A DNA stretch of 64,000 nt from Dehalococcoidia bacterium (GCA_022826585.1 JAJDUR010000106.1:29000-92999), one strand, 5' to 3'. Counted from the first letter of the stretch, positions 8,717-17,086 are shown. Numbers and translations are program-made. The notes: generated from the sequence alone by a model not told the origin.

Positions 8717-10597
8717 ATGACAACCGAAATCGAGTCGCCGCTCTCCGGAGCCGTCACGACGCGCGACCGCGTCACGATCCGCTTCGCCGGCGACTCCGGC
8801 GACGGGATGCAGTTGACGGGGACCCAGTTCACCCGCACCACTGCCGTCTACGGGAACGATCTCGCCACCCTCCCCGACTATCCTGCCGAAATTCGCGCCC
8901 CGACCGGCTCCCTTCCCGGCGTGTCGGGCTTCCAGCTCTCGTTTTCGAGCAACGACATCCACACCCCGGGCGACAACCCCGACGCGCTCGTGGCGATGAA
9001 CCCCGCCGCCCTCAAGACCAACCTCGGCGACCTCATCCGGGGCGGCCTCCTCATCGTTGACGAGGGCGAGTTCAACTCCACGAACCTGCGCAAGGCGGGC
9101 TACGACAGCAATCCTCTCGAGGACGGCTCGCTCGCGCCCTACCGCCTCCTCCGCATCGACATCACCAAGAACAACGCCGCCGCCCTCGACGGCCTCGAGC
9201 TCGGCGCCAAGGAGCGCTTCCGCTCTCGCAACTTCTACGCTCTGGGGCTCGTGCTCTGGCTCTTCAGCCGGCCCCTGGACACGGTCGTCCGCTGGGCCAC
9301 GGACAAGTTCCAGCGCAACCCGGTCGTGCTCGAGGCGAACCTGCGCGCCCTGCGCGCGGGCAACGCCTTCGGCGAGACCAGCGAGCTCGTGCACGAGCGC
9401 TACGAGGTGCCGCCGGCCGACGTCGCACCCGGCGTCTACCGCCACATCAGCGGCAACGAGGCCACGGCCCTCGGGTTCGTCACGGCCTCGCATCTCGCGG
9501 GTCTCCCGCTCTTCTACGCCAGCTACCCCATCACGCCCGCCTCGGACGTCCTGCACGAGCTCGCCGGCTTCAAGCGGTTCGGCGTCAAGACCATGCAGGC
9601 CGAGGACGAGATCAGCGCCGTCTGCGCGGCCATCGGCGCCTCCTACGCGGGCCAGATGGCGCTCACCGGCACCAGCGGCCCCGGCCTCGCCCTCAAGAGC
9701 GAGGGCCTCAACCTCGCCGTCATGGCCGAGCTTCCGCTCGTCATCCTCGACGTGCAGCGTGCGGGCCCCAGCACGGGCATGCCCACCAAGACCGAGCAGG
9801 CCGACCTGCTCCAGGCCATGTACGGCCGCAACGGCGACTCGCCCGTTGCCATCGTCGCCCCTTCAACCCCGGGCGATTGCTTCTGGGCCGCCATCGAGGC
9901 CTTCCGCATCGCCCTCAAGTACATGGTGCCCGTCATCATGCTCAGCGACGGCTACCTGGCGAACGGTTCCCAGCCCTGGTCCATCCCGAGGCTGGCCGAG
10001 ATCCCGCCCGTGGAGTGGCGCCACGCCGACCTCGGCCGGGTCTCCCACGCCTACGAGCGCGATGCCGACACCCTCGCCCGGCCCTGGGCCGTCCCCGGCC
10101 AGGCCGGTCTCGAGCACCGCGTCGGCGGCCTCGAGAAGTCCTACGAGACCGGTGACATCAACTACGAGCCCGGGAACCACCACAAGATGACCCTTACCCG
10201 TGCCGAGCGCGTGGCCAAGGTCGTCAACGACATCGCCGATGTCGAGGTGATCGGTCCGGAGGAGGGCGATCTGCTCCTCCTCGGCTGGGGCGGCACCTAC
10301 GGCGCCATCACGAGCGCCGCTGAGCGGGCGCGTTCGGAAGGCAAGTCCGTCGCATCCGCCCATCTCCGCCACCTCAACCCCTTCCCCGCCAACCTCGGCG
10401 AGGTGCTCTCCCGCTACGACAAGGTGATGGTGCCGGAGCTGAACAACGGCCAGCTCTCGGTGCTTATCCGGTCGCAGTTCCTCGTCGACGCGATCCCCTT
10501 CAACAAGATCGCGGGCCAGCCCTTCAAGATCGCTGAGATCGTCGGGAAGATCGATGAGGTCCTCGGCGTCTCCGGTCCCTTCGAGTTCGAGTTCTAG
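8717..10597 (+). CDS. korA: 2-oxoacid:ferredoxin oxidoreductase, fused gamma-alpha subunit
   Basis: 626 residues from ATG 8717 (AGGATG context). The N-terminal gamma domain (about residues 15-200) opens with VTIRFAGDSGDGMQLTGTQF and has DYPAEIRAPTGSLPGVSGFQ. The alpha (pyrimidine-binding) domain (about 235-480) has FYASYPITPASDVLHELA, MQAEDEISAVCAAIGASYAG and TSGPGLALKSEGLN. The C-terminal domain is GWGGTYGAITSA onward. The gamma-alpha fusion plus a separate beta subunit, with no ferredoxin-like delta subunit, matches two-subunit KorAB enzymes that convert 2-oxoglutarate and CoA to succinyl-CoA with ferredoxin as electron acceptor. Substrate is inferred from architecture; another 2-oxoacid is possible. 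Confidence 0.93.
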   Translation: MTTEIESPLSGAVTTRDRVTIRFAGDSGDGMQLTGTQFTRTTAVYGNDLATLPDYPAEIRAPTGSLPGVSGFQLSFSSNDIHTPGDNPDALVAMNPAALKTNLGDLIRGGLLIVDEGEFNSTNLRKAGYDSNPLEDGSLAPYRLLRIDITKNNAAALDGLELGAKERFRSRNFYALGLVLWLFSRPLDTVVRWATDKFQRNPVVLEANLRALRAGNAFGETSELVHERYEVPPADVAPGVYRHISGNEATALGFVTASHLAGLPLFYASYPITPASDVLHELAGFKRFGVKTMQAEDEISAVCAAIGASYAGQMALTGTSGPGLALKSEGLNLAVMAELPLVILDVQRAGPSTGMPTKTEQADLLQAMYGRNGDSPVAIVAPSTPGDCFWAAIEAFRIALKYMVPVIMLSDGYLANGSQPWSIPRLAEIPPVEWRHADLGRVSHAYERDADTLARPWAVPGQAGLEHRVGGLEKSYETGDINYEPGNHHKMTLTRAERVAKVVNDIADVEVIGPEEGDLLLLGWGGTYGAITSAAERARSEGKSVASAHLRHLNPFPANLGEVLSRYDKVMVPELNNGQLSVLIRSQFLVDAIPFNKIAGQPFKIAEIVGKIDEVLGVSGPFEFEF

Positions 10598-10626
10598 CGG
10601 CGATCTTCGCCGCGGGAGGCTATCCA

Positions 10627-11661
10627 GTGACGGCAGCTAGTACCAACGGAGCGATGGACGAGGAGATCCCTCTCCTCACGCGCAAGGACTTCGTTTCCGA
10701 CCAGGAAGTGCGCTGGTGCCCGGGCTGCGGGGACTACTCCATCCTCGCCCAGATGCAGAAGACCCTTCCCGGCCTCCGCATTCCCCGTGAGGAGATCGTC
10801 TTCGTGAGCGGCATCGGCTGCTCCAGCCGCTTCCCCTACTACGTCAACACGTACGGCTTCCACACCATCCACGGCCGCGCCCCCGCCATCGCCACCGGTC
10901 TCAAGACCGCCCGCCCCGAGCTCACCGTCTTCGTCATCACCGGCGACGGCGACGGCCTGAGCATCGGCGGCAACCACCTCATGCACCTCCTGCGCCGCAA
11001 CGTCGATGTCACGGTCGTGCTCTTCAACAACCGCATCTACGGCCTCACCAAGGGTCAGTACTCGCCCACCTCCCCCATCGGCAAGGTCACCAAGTCGGCG
11101 CCCATGGGAACGACCGAGATGGCGCTCGACCCGATCAAGCTCGCCCTCGCCACCGGAGCGACCTTCGTCGCCCGCTCCGTCGACCGCGACACCCGGCACC
11201 TGGAGGAGACGCTCTCGACCGCCGCCCGGCACAAGGGCGCGGCCTTCGTCGAGGTCTTCCAGAACTGCAATATCTACAACGACGGCGCCTTCGCCTCGTT
11301 CGCCGACAAGGACGTCCGCCAGGACCGCATGGTCTACCTCGAGGACGGCAAGCCCCTCCGCTACGGCAAGCACCTCGAGCACGGCATCCGCCTCAACGGC
11401 TTCCAGCCGGAGGTGGTCGAGAACCCCATGAGCGACGACGAGCTGCTGGTGCACGACACCGGCCGCGACGACATTGCCCTGCCCATGATCCTGAGCGGCA
11501 TGGACTACCCCGACTTCCCCGTCCCGCTGGGCGTCTTCCGCCAGGTCCAGCGCGAAACCTACGACGGCCTTGTCGCCGAACAGGTCGAGGTTGCGCGCGA
11601 TCGCGCCGAGCCCGACCTCGAAGCGCTCATCGCCGGCCCCGAAACCTGGAACGTGCTCTAG
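10627..11661 (+). CDS. korB: 2-oxoacid:ferredoxin oxidoreductase, beta subunit
   Basis: 344 residues from GTG 10627, 29 bases after korA, behind GGGAGG. It binds thiamine diphosphate and one [4Fe-4S] cluster. Visible ligands are WCPGCGDY (two Cys), GIGCSSRFPYY (one Cys) and VFQNCNIYND (fourth Cys). The TPP motif is GDGDGLSIGG...VVLFNN. The YGLTKGQYSPTS segment after it is typical for this family. Together with korA it forms the complete catalytic unit acting in oxidative or reductive TCA metabolism. The 22-base gap to the next CBS gene supports one four-gene operon. Confidence 0.95.
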   Translation: MTAASTNGAMDEEIPLLTRKDFVSDQEVRWCPGCGDYSILAQMQKTLPGLRIPREEIVFVSGIGCSSRFPYYVNTYGFHTIHGRAPAIATGLKTARPELTVFVITGDGDGLSIGGNHLMHLLRRNVDVTVVLFNNRIYGLTKGQYSPTSPIGKVTKSAPMGTTEMALDPIKLALATGATFVARSVDRDTRHLEETLSTAARHKGAAFVEVFQNCNIYNDGAFASFADKDVRQDRMVYLEDGKPLRYGKHLEHGIRLNGFQPEVVENPMSDDELLVHDTGRDDIALPMILSGMDYPDFPVPLGVFRQVQRETYDGLVAEQVEVARDRAEPDLEALIAGPETWNVL

Positions 11662-11683
11662 CGGCTGGCCGCTGGGAGGCGCC

Positions 11684-12223
11684 ATGAGCGGATCATCTGG
11701 AAGCGAACTGGTTACCTGTCCCTTCTGCGGGTCTAAGAACATCGCGGGCGTCGACCGCTGCGAGAATTGCCTCCAGCCCCTGCGCAGCGTCGACATCCCC
11801 GAACCCGAGCAGGCCATCAGCGAGAGCGCTTTCAGTGCGCCCCTCGCCTCCCTGCGGCTTCTCCGCCCGCCCGCCCTCGCCCCCACCGACACCGTCCGCG
11901 ACGCCGTCGAGCTGCTCGTCCAGAACAAGGGCGGCGCCGTGCTTGTCGTCGATGGCGACGCCCTCTCCGGTATCTTCACCGAGCGCGACGTCCTCAAGAA
12001 GGTCGCCGGTCGCCCCGGCGCCCTCGATGCCCCCGTGGCCGAGTACATGACCACCGATCCCGTCGTGGTCCGGGAGAACGAGACCGTCGCCGTGGCGCTC
12101 CACAAGATGGCCGATGGCGGCTTCCGCCACGTGCCCATGGATACCGCCCAGGGCTTCCGCGTGGTGACCGCCTCCGACGCCCTCCGCTGGGTCGTCGAGC
12201 GCTACATCGAGCAGGGCGCCTGA
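11684..12223 (+). CDS. Zinc-ribbon plus CBS-domain pair protein, last gene of the korAB operon
   Basis: 179 residues from ATG 11684. An N-terminal zinc ribbon (CPFCGSKN...DRCENC, two CxxC pairs near residues 12-32) precedes two CBS domains: about 60-115 (APTDTVRDAVELLVQNKGGAVLVVDGDALSGIFTERDVL) and about 120-175 (TDPVVVRENETVAVALHKMADGGFRHVPM). Same operon as korAB; the operon thus starts and ends with CBS proteins. The zinc ribbon could mediate protein or nucleic-acid contact. Regulation of the oxidoreductase is inferred, not shown. Confidence 0.85.
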   Translation: MSGSSGSELVTCPFCGSKNIAGVDRCENCLQPLRSVDIPEPEQAISESAFSAPLASLRLLRPPALAPTDTVRDAVELLVQNKGGAVLVVDGDALSGIFTERDVLKKVAGRPGALDAPVAEYMTTDPVVVRENETVAVALHKMADGGFRHVPMDTAQGFRVVTASDALRWVVERYIEQGA

Positions 12224-12257
12224 CCCTTCCCGCTCCGGCGCACACCGCCCTCGGTGC

Positions 12258-12263
12258 TATCAT
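12258..12263 (+). promoter_or_regulatory. -10 element (TATCAT) before the alpha/beta hydrolase pair
   Basis: TATCAT, about 54 bases before the proposed CTG start at 12318, with GGAGG at 12304-12308 in between. Confidence 0.45.
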
Positions 12264-12317
12264 CGGACGCCCGCGGCAGCCTCGCGCGCCGCGAGACCCG
12301 CGCGGAGGCCCCCGGTC

Positions 12318-13367
12318 CTGACTGCCACCTATCGCGAGCGCACCGCCAGCAGTGGCGACCTGCGCCTGGCCTACCAGGAATGGGGGCCGGACGACGGGCC
12401 CGTCATCCTCGCCCTCCACGGCTTCGGCGTTTCCGGCCACATGTTCGACGAGTTCGGCCAGCGCGCCGCCGATCGCTACCGCCTCATCAACCTCGACCAG
12501 CGCGGCCACGGTGACAGCGAGTGGTCGCCCGACGGCGATTACACCCGCGAGGCGTTCGTTGCCGATGTGGAAGCGGTGCGTGAGCAGCTCGGTCTTGAGC
12601 AGTTCATCCTCATGGGCCACAGCATGGGTGGCCTCAACGCCGTCGAGTACACCTTCCAGCACCCCGACCGCGTGAGCGCCCTCGTCCTCGTCGATGTCGG
12701 CCCCGAGGCCGCGAAGGAAGGCGTCGACAACATCATGCGCTTCACCCGCGGCCCCGATGAGCTCGATTTCGACGAGTTCGTCCAGAACGCGATGCGCTTC
12801 AACACCCGCCGCACCGAGGAGAATATCCGCGAGCGCATGCGCCACCGCCTGCGCCCCCTCGAGAACGGGAAGTGGACCTGGAAGTTCGACAAGCGCTTCC
12901 GCGAGGGCGAAGGCGCCGTCCGCTCCGGCAGCCAGCTCAGCAGCGACGAGCTTTGGCGGCGGTTCCGCGAGCTCGCCCCGCCCGTACTCCTCATCCGCGG
13001 CGAGCAGAGCGACATCCTCAGCCAGGAGGTCGCCGAGCGCACCGCGGGCGAGATCCCCAGCGCGAGGCTCGTCGTCGTGCCCGGAGCGGGGCACAGCGTT
13101 CCCGGCGACAACCCCGACGGCTTCACCAGCGCCATCACCACGTTCCTGGCCGATGTCGACGAGGGCAGCTTCCCCGAGCCCGACGCCGAACCGATCCCCA
13201 TCCCCGAGGACATCGAGGAAATGCGGCGCGACTGGCGCGAGCGCGAGCGCCGCTTCCCCGGCATGCCCCTCATCGCCGGCGTCGCGGTCGGCCTCGCCGC
13301 CGTGGCGGCTGCCGCCGCCTTCCTTTTCTCCCGCTTCCGCAGGCGACAGGGGAGCGACGAAGCCTGA
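12318..13367 (+). CDS. Membrane-anchored alpha/beta hydrolase (Ser nucleophile), probable CTG start
   Basis: About 349 residues. The fold begins well before the track start (ATG 12441): in frame upstream are YRERTASSGDLRLAYQEWG and ILALHGFGVSGHMFDEFG, the first strand and oxyanion region. No ATG, GTG or TTG occurs in frame upstream. CTG at 12318 has GGAGG 9 bases before it and is the best start. GHSMGG carries the nucleophile Ser, ILSQEV/LLIRGEQSD the acid region and GAGHSVPG the His. A C-terminal transmembrane helix (LIAGVAVGLAAVAAAAAFLF) followed by basic residues anchors it. Substrate unknown. The downstream hydrolase overlaps its stop by one base. Confidence 0.75.
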   Translation: MTATYRERTASSGDLRLAYQEWGPDDGPVILALHGFGVSGHMFDEFGQRAADRYRLINLDQRGHGDSEWSPDGDYTREAFVADVEAVREQLGLEQFILMGHSMGGLNAVEYTFQHPDRVSALVLVDVGPEAAKEGVDNIMRFTRGPDELDFDEFVQNAMRFNTRRTEENIRERMRHRLRPLENGKWTWKFDKRFREGEGAVRSGSQLSSDELWRRFRELAPPVLLIRGEQSDILSQEVAERTAGEIPSARLVVVPGAGHSVPGDNPDGFTSAITTFLADVDEGSFPEPDAEPIPIPEDIEEMRRDWRERERRFPGMPLIAGVAVGLAAVAAAAAFLFSRFRRRQGSDEA

Positions 13368-14170
13368 TGCCGCAGCTCGCTGTCGAGGGCGCCTCGCTCG
13401 GATACGAGGAGGCGGGGCAGGGCGCGCCCCCCTTCGTGTTTGTCCACGGCTGGGCCGGCGACCGCTCCTTCTGGCGTCCCCAGCTCGACGACCTCTCGGG
13501 CGACTACCACTGCCTCACGCTCGACCTGCGCGGCTGCGGCGAGTCCTCCATGGACCCTCCCTACGACCTCACCCGCGCCGCCGACGACGTCGCCGCGGTG
13601 ATCGCGGATCGGGGCATGGAGGCGGCCATCGTCGCCGGACACGACATCGGCGGGCTCGTCGCCCTCCTCGCGAACAGCCGCCACGAGGACCGCGTCATCG
13701 GCACCGTCATGGTCGACCCGCCCCTCGACTCCGCCGCCCGCGGCGCGATGGGCGGCCTCGCCGCCCAGCTTCGCGATGCCGGAACCATGGAGCCCGCCCG
13801 CGTCTTCTTCGATCGCTTCTTCAGCGAATCCTCCGATGCCGCCATCCGCGAGCACGTCGAGGAGCGTATGCTCGGCTGCGACCCGCAGGTCGCCGCCGGG
13901 CAGCTCACCGACAACGGCTACTTCTCCCAGAACCTCGGCGCTCTCCTGCAGGCCGCCGACAAGAAGCCCTTCATGGCCCTCTGGGGCAACGCCCCCCTCG
14001 GCGATCCCGAGCGCCTGCGCCAGATCACCTTCTTCCTCCGCCAGGAGCCGGTCACGGGCGCCGGCCACTTCCTCCAGCTCGAGAACCCCGCCATGACGAA
14101 CGCCCTCCTCCGCGCCTTTGTCGACGACGTCCGCCGCGACCCCCGCATCAGCCACTTCACGACCGGCTGA
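13367..14170 (+). CDS. Alpha/beta hydrolase with Asp at the nucleophile position
   Basis: 267 residues from ATG 13367, overlapping the previous stop (TGATG). HGWAGDRSFW is the oxyanion-hole segment. The nucleophile elbow reads GHDIGG, with Asp where the upstream hydrolase has Ser, as in epoxide hydrolases and haloalkane or haloacetate dehalogenases. GAGHFLQLENP supplies the His. Length is normal for the family without a large cap. The tandem of a Ser-type and an Asp-type hydrolase in one transcript suggests sequential action on related substrates, which is inference. The exact substrate cannot be named. Confidence 0.8.
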   Translation: MPQLAVEGASLGYEEAGQGAPPFVFVHGWAGDRSFWRPQLDDLSGDYHCLTLDLRGCGESSMDPPYDLTRAADDVAAVIADRGMEAAIVAGHDIGGLVALLANSRHEDRVIGTVMVDPPLDSAARGAMGGLAAQLRDAGTMEPARVFFDRFFSESSDAAIREHVEERMLGCDPQVAAGQLTDNGYFSQNLGALLQAADKKPFMALWGNAPLGDPERLRQITFFLRQEPVTGAGHFLQLENPAMTNALLRAFVDDVRRDPRISHFTTG

Positions 14171-14203
14171 CCCGGGCGCACTGGCGGCAATCCCCGCCCG
14201 CGC

Positions 14204-14209
14204 TATCCT
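14204..14209 (+). promoter_or_regulatory. -10 element (TATCCT) of the VanY-type gene
   Basis: TATCCT, 7 bases, then ATG 14217. Leaderless arrangement. Confidence 0.6.
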
Positions 14210-14216
14210 CAACAGG

Positions 14217-15023
14217 ATGCAGGGAAGCAGACCGCTCGCGTTCGCCGTCCTCCTGCTTCCCCTCCTCCTCCTTGCCTGTGGAGACGGCCGCCAGGAGGTG
14301 GACAGCACGATCGTGGCCCGCTCCCCCGCAGCTGGCGAGGGGCGCCCGGCCCCGACCACCCCTGCCGGGGACCCGTCATCCGGCGCCACCGTCGAGGCCT
14401 CCCACTCCGCTCCCCCCTCTCCCGTCACGCCCACCGCCACCCCCAACGCCGACGGCGTCTACATCGTGCCCTGTGGCGACATCCTCGTCCCCCTCGACAA
14501 GCTCCATCGCCTGGAGGAGGACTGCGAGCCGCAGGGCCTGGTGCTGCTCACCGGCGACTTCGCCTTCGAGCAGCAGCGCGTCACCGAGGATGTCCTTCCC
14601 GACCTGCTCGCCCTCGTCGAGGCGGCAAGGGCTGAGGGCCACGTGTTCGCGGTCGTGAGCAGCTACCGCAGCTTCGAGACCCAGCGCAACACCTTCCAGT
14701 ACCACGTCGACACGTACGGCCTCGAGCAGGCCTCGCGCGTGAGCGCACGTCCCGGCCACAGCGAACACCAGCTCGGCACGACCATCGACTTTTCCAGCGC
14801 GGCCGTGGGCTACGAGCTCGTGGAGGCGTTCGGGGCCACCCCCGAGGGGCGGTGGCTCGCCGACCACGCCCACGAATACGGCTTCATCCTCAGCTATCCC
14901 GATGGCATGGAGGCGGTCACCGGCTACATCTACGAGCCCTGGCACTTCCGCTGGGTTGGCCGCGAGAAGGCGGCCGAGGTCCGCGCCAGCGGCCTCACCC
15001 TCGGCCAGTTCCTCCTGCGCTGA
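14217..15023 (+). CDS. D-alanyl-D-alanine carboxypeptidase-like lipoprotein (VanY/peptidase M15 family)
   Basis: 268 residues from ATG 14217. Signal peptide with lipobox LLLAC (Cys near 20), then a Pro/Thr/Ser-rich linker to about residue 85. The catalytic domain holds SSYRSFETQRNTF, SARPGHSEHQLGTTIDFS (zinc ligands His and Asp in SxHxxGxAxD style), and EPWHFRWVG (catalytic His region), the M15B pattern. It should trim peptidoglycan stem peptides outside the membrane. The track start 14118 lies inside the previous gene; TATCCT ending 7 bases before ATG 14217 and the signal peptide fix the start. Confidence 0.9.
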   Translation: MQGSRPLAFAVLLLPLLLLACGDGRQEVDSTIVARSPAAGEGRPAPTTPAGDPSSGATVEASHSAPPSPVTPTATPNADGVYIVPCGDILVPLDKLHRLEEDCEPQGLVLLTGDFAFEQQRVTEDVLPDLLALVEAARAEGHVFAVVSSYRSFETQRNTFQYHVDTYGLEQASRVSARPGHSEHQLGTTIDFSSAAVGYELVEAFGATPEGRWLADHAHEYGFILSYPDGMEAVTGYIYEPWHFRWVGREKAAEVRASGLTLGQFLLR

Positions 15024-15075
15024 TTGCCCCCCACTCCTGCGAATGACAGACTCGCCACCGACAGGAGGCCCCTGC

Positions 15076-15864
15076 ATGTCCACGGATGAACTCATCGTCG
15101 AGCGATGCGACGGCGTTCTCACCCTCACGCTCAACCGCCCCGAGCGGCTCAACGCCATCAGCGGCCCCATGCTCGCCGCTCTCTCCGCCGAGCTCGACCG
15201 TGCCAACATCGACCCCGAGGTCCGCGTCGTCGTGCTGACCGGCGCCGGACGCGGCTTCTGCGCCGGCCTCGACCTGAAGGCCCGCGCCGACGGCGACGAC
15301 ATGAGCGGCGCTACCGACCTGCGCCTCTTCGACCTCCACAACACTCCCCCGCTGGTCCTCCACCGCATGGACAAGCCCGTCATCTGCGCCCTCAACGGCC
15401 CCGCCGCCGGCTACGGCATGGACATGGCCCTCGGCTGCGACATCCGCATCGCCAGCGACCGCGCCAAGCTCGGCGCCGTCTTCGTGCGCCGGGGCGTCCT
15501 GCCCGAATCGGGCGGCACCTGGTACCTCCCCCGGCTCGTCGGCTGGGCGAAGGCCGCCGAGATCGCGTTCATGGGCGATGTGCTCGATGCCGAGCGCTCG
15601 CTCGAGCTCGGCCTCGTGAACCGCGTTGTCCCCCACGACGACCTCATGGACGAGGTCCGTTCCGTGGCCGCCCGCATCGCCAGCAACGCGCCTTACTCCG
15701 TGCAGGCAACCAAGCGCATGATGCGCCTGGGGATGGACGAGACCTTCGAGACGGCCGTCGACCACACCTACCTGCAGCTCCGCCCCATGTTCACCAGCGA
15801 GGACTTCCGCGAGGGTATGGCTGCCTTCCTCGAGCGCCGCGACCCCGAGTTCAAGGGCCGGTGA
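15076..15864 (+). CDS. Enoyl-CoA hydratase/isomerase (crotonase) family protein
   Basis: 262 residues from ATG 15076 with AGGAGG 8 bases upstream. The crotonase fold is clear: LTLNRPERLNAISG, the first oxyanion segment GAGRGFCAGLDLKA, and the second one NGPAAGYGMDMALGCDIRIAS. PESGGTWYLPRLVG carries one Glu at the usual catalytic site. Probably acts on an acyl-CoA in fatty-acid or related degradation. Thiolase, an SDR and phzF elsewhere in the window are not in the same operon. The specific reaction (hydratase or isomerase) cannot be decided from sequence. Confidence 0.9.
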   Translation: MSTDELIVERCDGVLTLTLNRPERLNAISGPMLAALSAELDRANIDPEVRVVVLTGAGRGFCAGLDLKARADGDDMSGATDLRLFDLHNTPPLVLHRMDKPVICALNGPAAGYGMDMALGCDIRIASDRAKLGAVFVRRGVLPESGGTWYLPRLVGWAKAAEIAFMGDVLDAERSLELGLVNRVVPHDDLMDEVRSVAARIASNAPYSVQATKRMMRLGMDETFETAVDHTYLQLRPMFTSEDFREGMAAFLERRDPEFKGR

Positions 15865-15874
15865 GCGCGGCTGC

Positions 15875-15880
15875 TACACT
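15875..15880 (+). promoter_or_regulatory. -10 element (TACACT) of the duplicated-domain gene
   Basis: TACACT 30 bases before ATG 15911, with GGGAG near the start as ribosome site. Confidence 0.45.
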
Positions 15881-15910
15881 GGCGCCAGCCGTTCGCGGCC
15901 GGGAGCGCGT

Positions 15911-16564
15911 ATGTACCGGCGCCTGATCCGCGGCATTGTCGAGCGAGGCCAGACCGCCGAGTTACTCGCGGCCGCGCGTGTCGCCTTCGAGCACCAGGAC
16001 AATCGCGGGATCCGGGCGCGCACCGCCCTCTGGGCGGCGATGACCGGTCCCACGAACGCCGTCTCCATCGTGATGGACTTCAACACCCTCGAGGAGCTCG
16101 AACGGCTCAACGACCTCGCCATCCAGGACTCGACCTTCGCCGGCATCTGGGCCGATGTCGACCGCCACCTCCTCCCCGGCCGCACGGACGCCTCCATCCA
16201 CCGCCTCTCCTACCACTCCGAGGGCCTCATCTCCGCCGAAGAGGCGACCGCCCCCCGGCGCTTCCTCCGTCTCATGACGGGCGAGGTCCTGCCCGGCAAG
16301 GGACGCGAGTTCGTGCTCTCGCTGTCGGAAGCGCTCCAGTACCAGGCCGAACGCGGCATCGATGCGACCACCAGCGTCTGGACCGCCCTCTCCGGCGGTA
16401 CCAACGCCATTGCCATCGCCGGCGAGTTCGACTCGATGGCCGAGCTCGAACGCTTCGACGACCTCGCCCTGCAGGACTCCGAATTCGCCCGCTTCCGCCG
16501 CGCCACCCGCGAAGCGATGGCCTTCCTCACCACCCACGTCGAGCTGATGCGCAACGTCCTGTAG
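15911..16564 (+). CDS. Unknown protein made of two similar halves (possible dimeric alpha/beta-barrel repeats)
   Basis: 217 residues. The two halves are clearly related: RTALWAAMTGPTNAVSIVMDFNTLEELERLNDLAIQDSTFA (residues about 33-75) aligns with TSVWTALSGGTNAIAIAGEFDSMAELERFDDLALQDSEFA (about 155-195). Each half has a strand-helix-strand-helix pattern like NIPSNAP/ABM-type ferredoxin-like domains, fused in tandem. No catalytic residues or signal peptide. A strong hairpin terminator follows at 16588. Function unknown; heme, small-molecule or stress roles seen in ABM-type families cannot be assigned. Confidence 0.65.
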   Translation: MYRRLIRGIVERGQTAELLAAARVAFEHQDNRGIRARTALWAAMTGPTNAVSIVMDFNTLEELERLNDLAIQDSTFAGIWADVDRHLLPGRTDASIHRLSYHSEGLISAEEATAPRRFLRLMTGEVLPGKGREFVLSLSEALQYQAERGIDATTSVWTALSGGTNAIAIAGEFDSMAELERFDDLALQDSEFARFRRATREAMAFLTTHVELMRNVL

Positions 16565-16587
16565 CGGTCGCTCGATGCCGGACACGA

Positions 16588-16613
16588 GAAAGGGGCGCTT
16601 CCGCGCCCCTTTC
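16588..16613. terminator. Bidirectional hairpin terminator
   Basis: GAAAGGGGCGC-TTCC-GCGCCCCTTTC: an 11-bp perfect stem with a 4-base loop, and A and T runs on the arms. It lies between the convergent 15911 gene and the iscA-like gene and can serve both. Confidence 0.8.
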
Positions 16614-16636
16614 GACGTTGCTGACCGAGACGAAAC

Positions 16637-17026
16637 CTAGTGGCCGCAGGGCCGCGCTTCGCCGCTCCCGTCCTGCGTCTGGAAGCTGGACCCGCAGGCG
16701 CAGCTCTTCGTCGCGTTCGGGTTGTAGATGCTGAAGCCGCTCTTCATCACCTCGTCGACGTAGTCGATCTCGGCGCCGTCGAGATACTGCGCGCTCTCGG
16801 GGTCGACCACGATACGCACGCCGCCCCGTTCCAGGACGAGGTCGTCTTCCTCGGTTGAGCGGGCGAGGGCCATGCCGTACTGGTAGCCCGAGCAGCCGCC
16901 GCCGGCCACGAATACGCGCAGCGCGCCCTCGGGAAGGTCGCGCGCTTCCAGGAGCGCCTTGGCCTTCTCGATGGCCGCATCGGTAATGGTGACGAGCTCG
17001 GTCTGGGTTGTGGCTTCGGTCGTCAT
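16637..17026 (-). CDS. Iron-sulfur cluster assembly (A-type) protein, ErpA/IscA-like
   Basis: 129 residues from ATG 17026, behind GAAGGAGTGCCC. A-type carriers receive Fe-S clusters and hand them to apoproteins. The three conserved Cys are present: GGGCSGYQYG (near residue 48) and KSCACGSSF (near 111-113). IVVDPESAQYLDGAEIDYV is the conserved middle. After the CAC pair there is a short extra C-terminus (FQTQDGSGEARPCGH) with one further Cys. Divergent from the cysteine desulfurase at 17141, which provides the sulfur, and sharing its promoter region. Confidence 0.92.
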   Translation of the reverse strand: MTTEATTQTELVTITDAAIEKAKALLEARDLPEGALRVFVAGGGCSGYQYGMALARSTEEDDLVLERGGVRIVVDPESAQYLDGAEIDYVDEVMKSGFSIYNPNATKSCACGSSFQTQDGSGEARPCGH

Positions 17027-17058
17027 GGGCACTCCTTCGGGGTGGTTCGCATACAAAT

Positions 17059-17076
17059 CCGGCGCACGAACGCCGG
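17059..17076. repeat. Inverted repeat in the iscA-like leader
   Basis: CCGGCG-CACGAA-CGCCGG, perfect 6-bp arms with a 6-base gap, lying between the shared -10 and the iscA-like start. It could form an RNA hairpin in that leader or be an operator for an Fe-S regulator. Confidence 0.4.
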
Positions 17077-17086
17077 GCGCCGCTAA

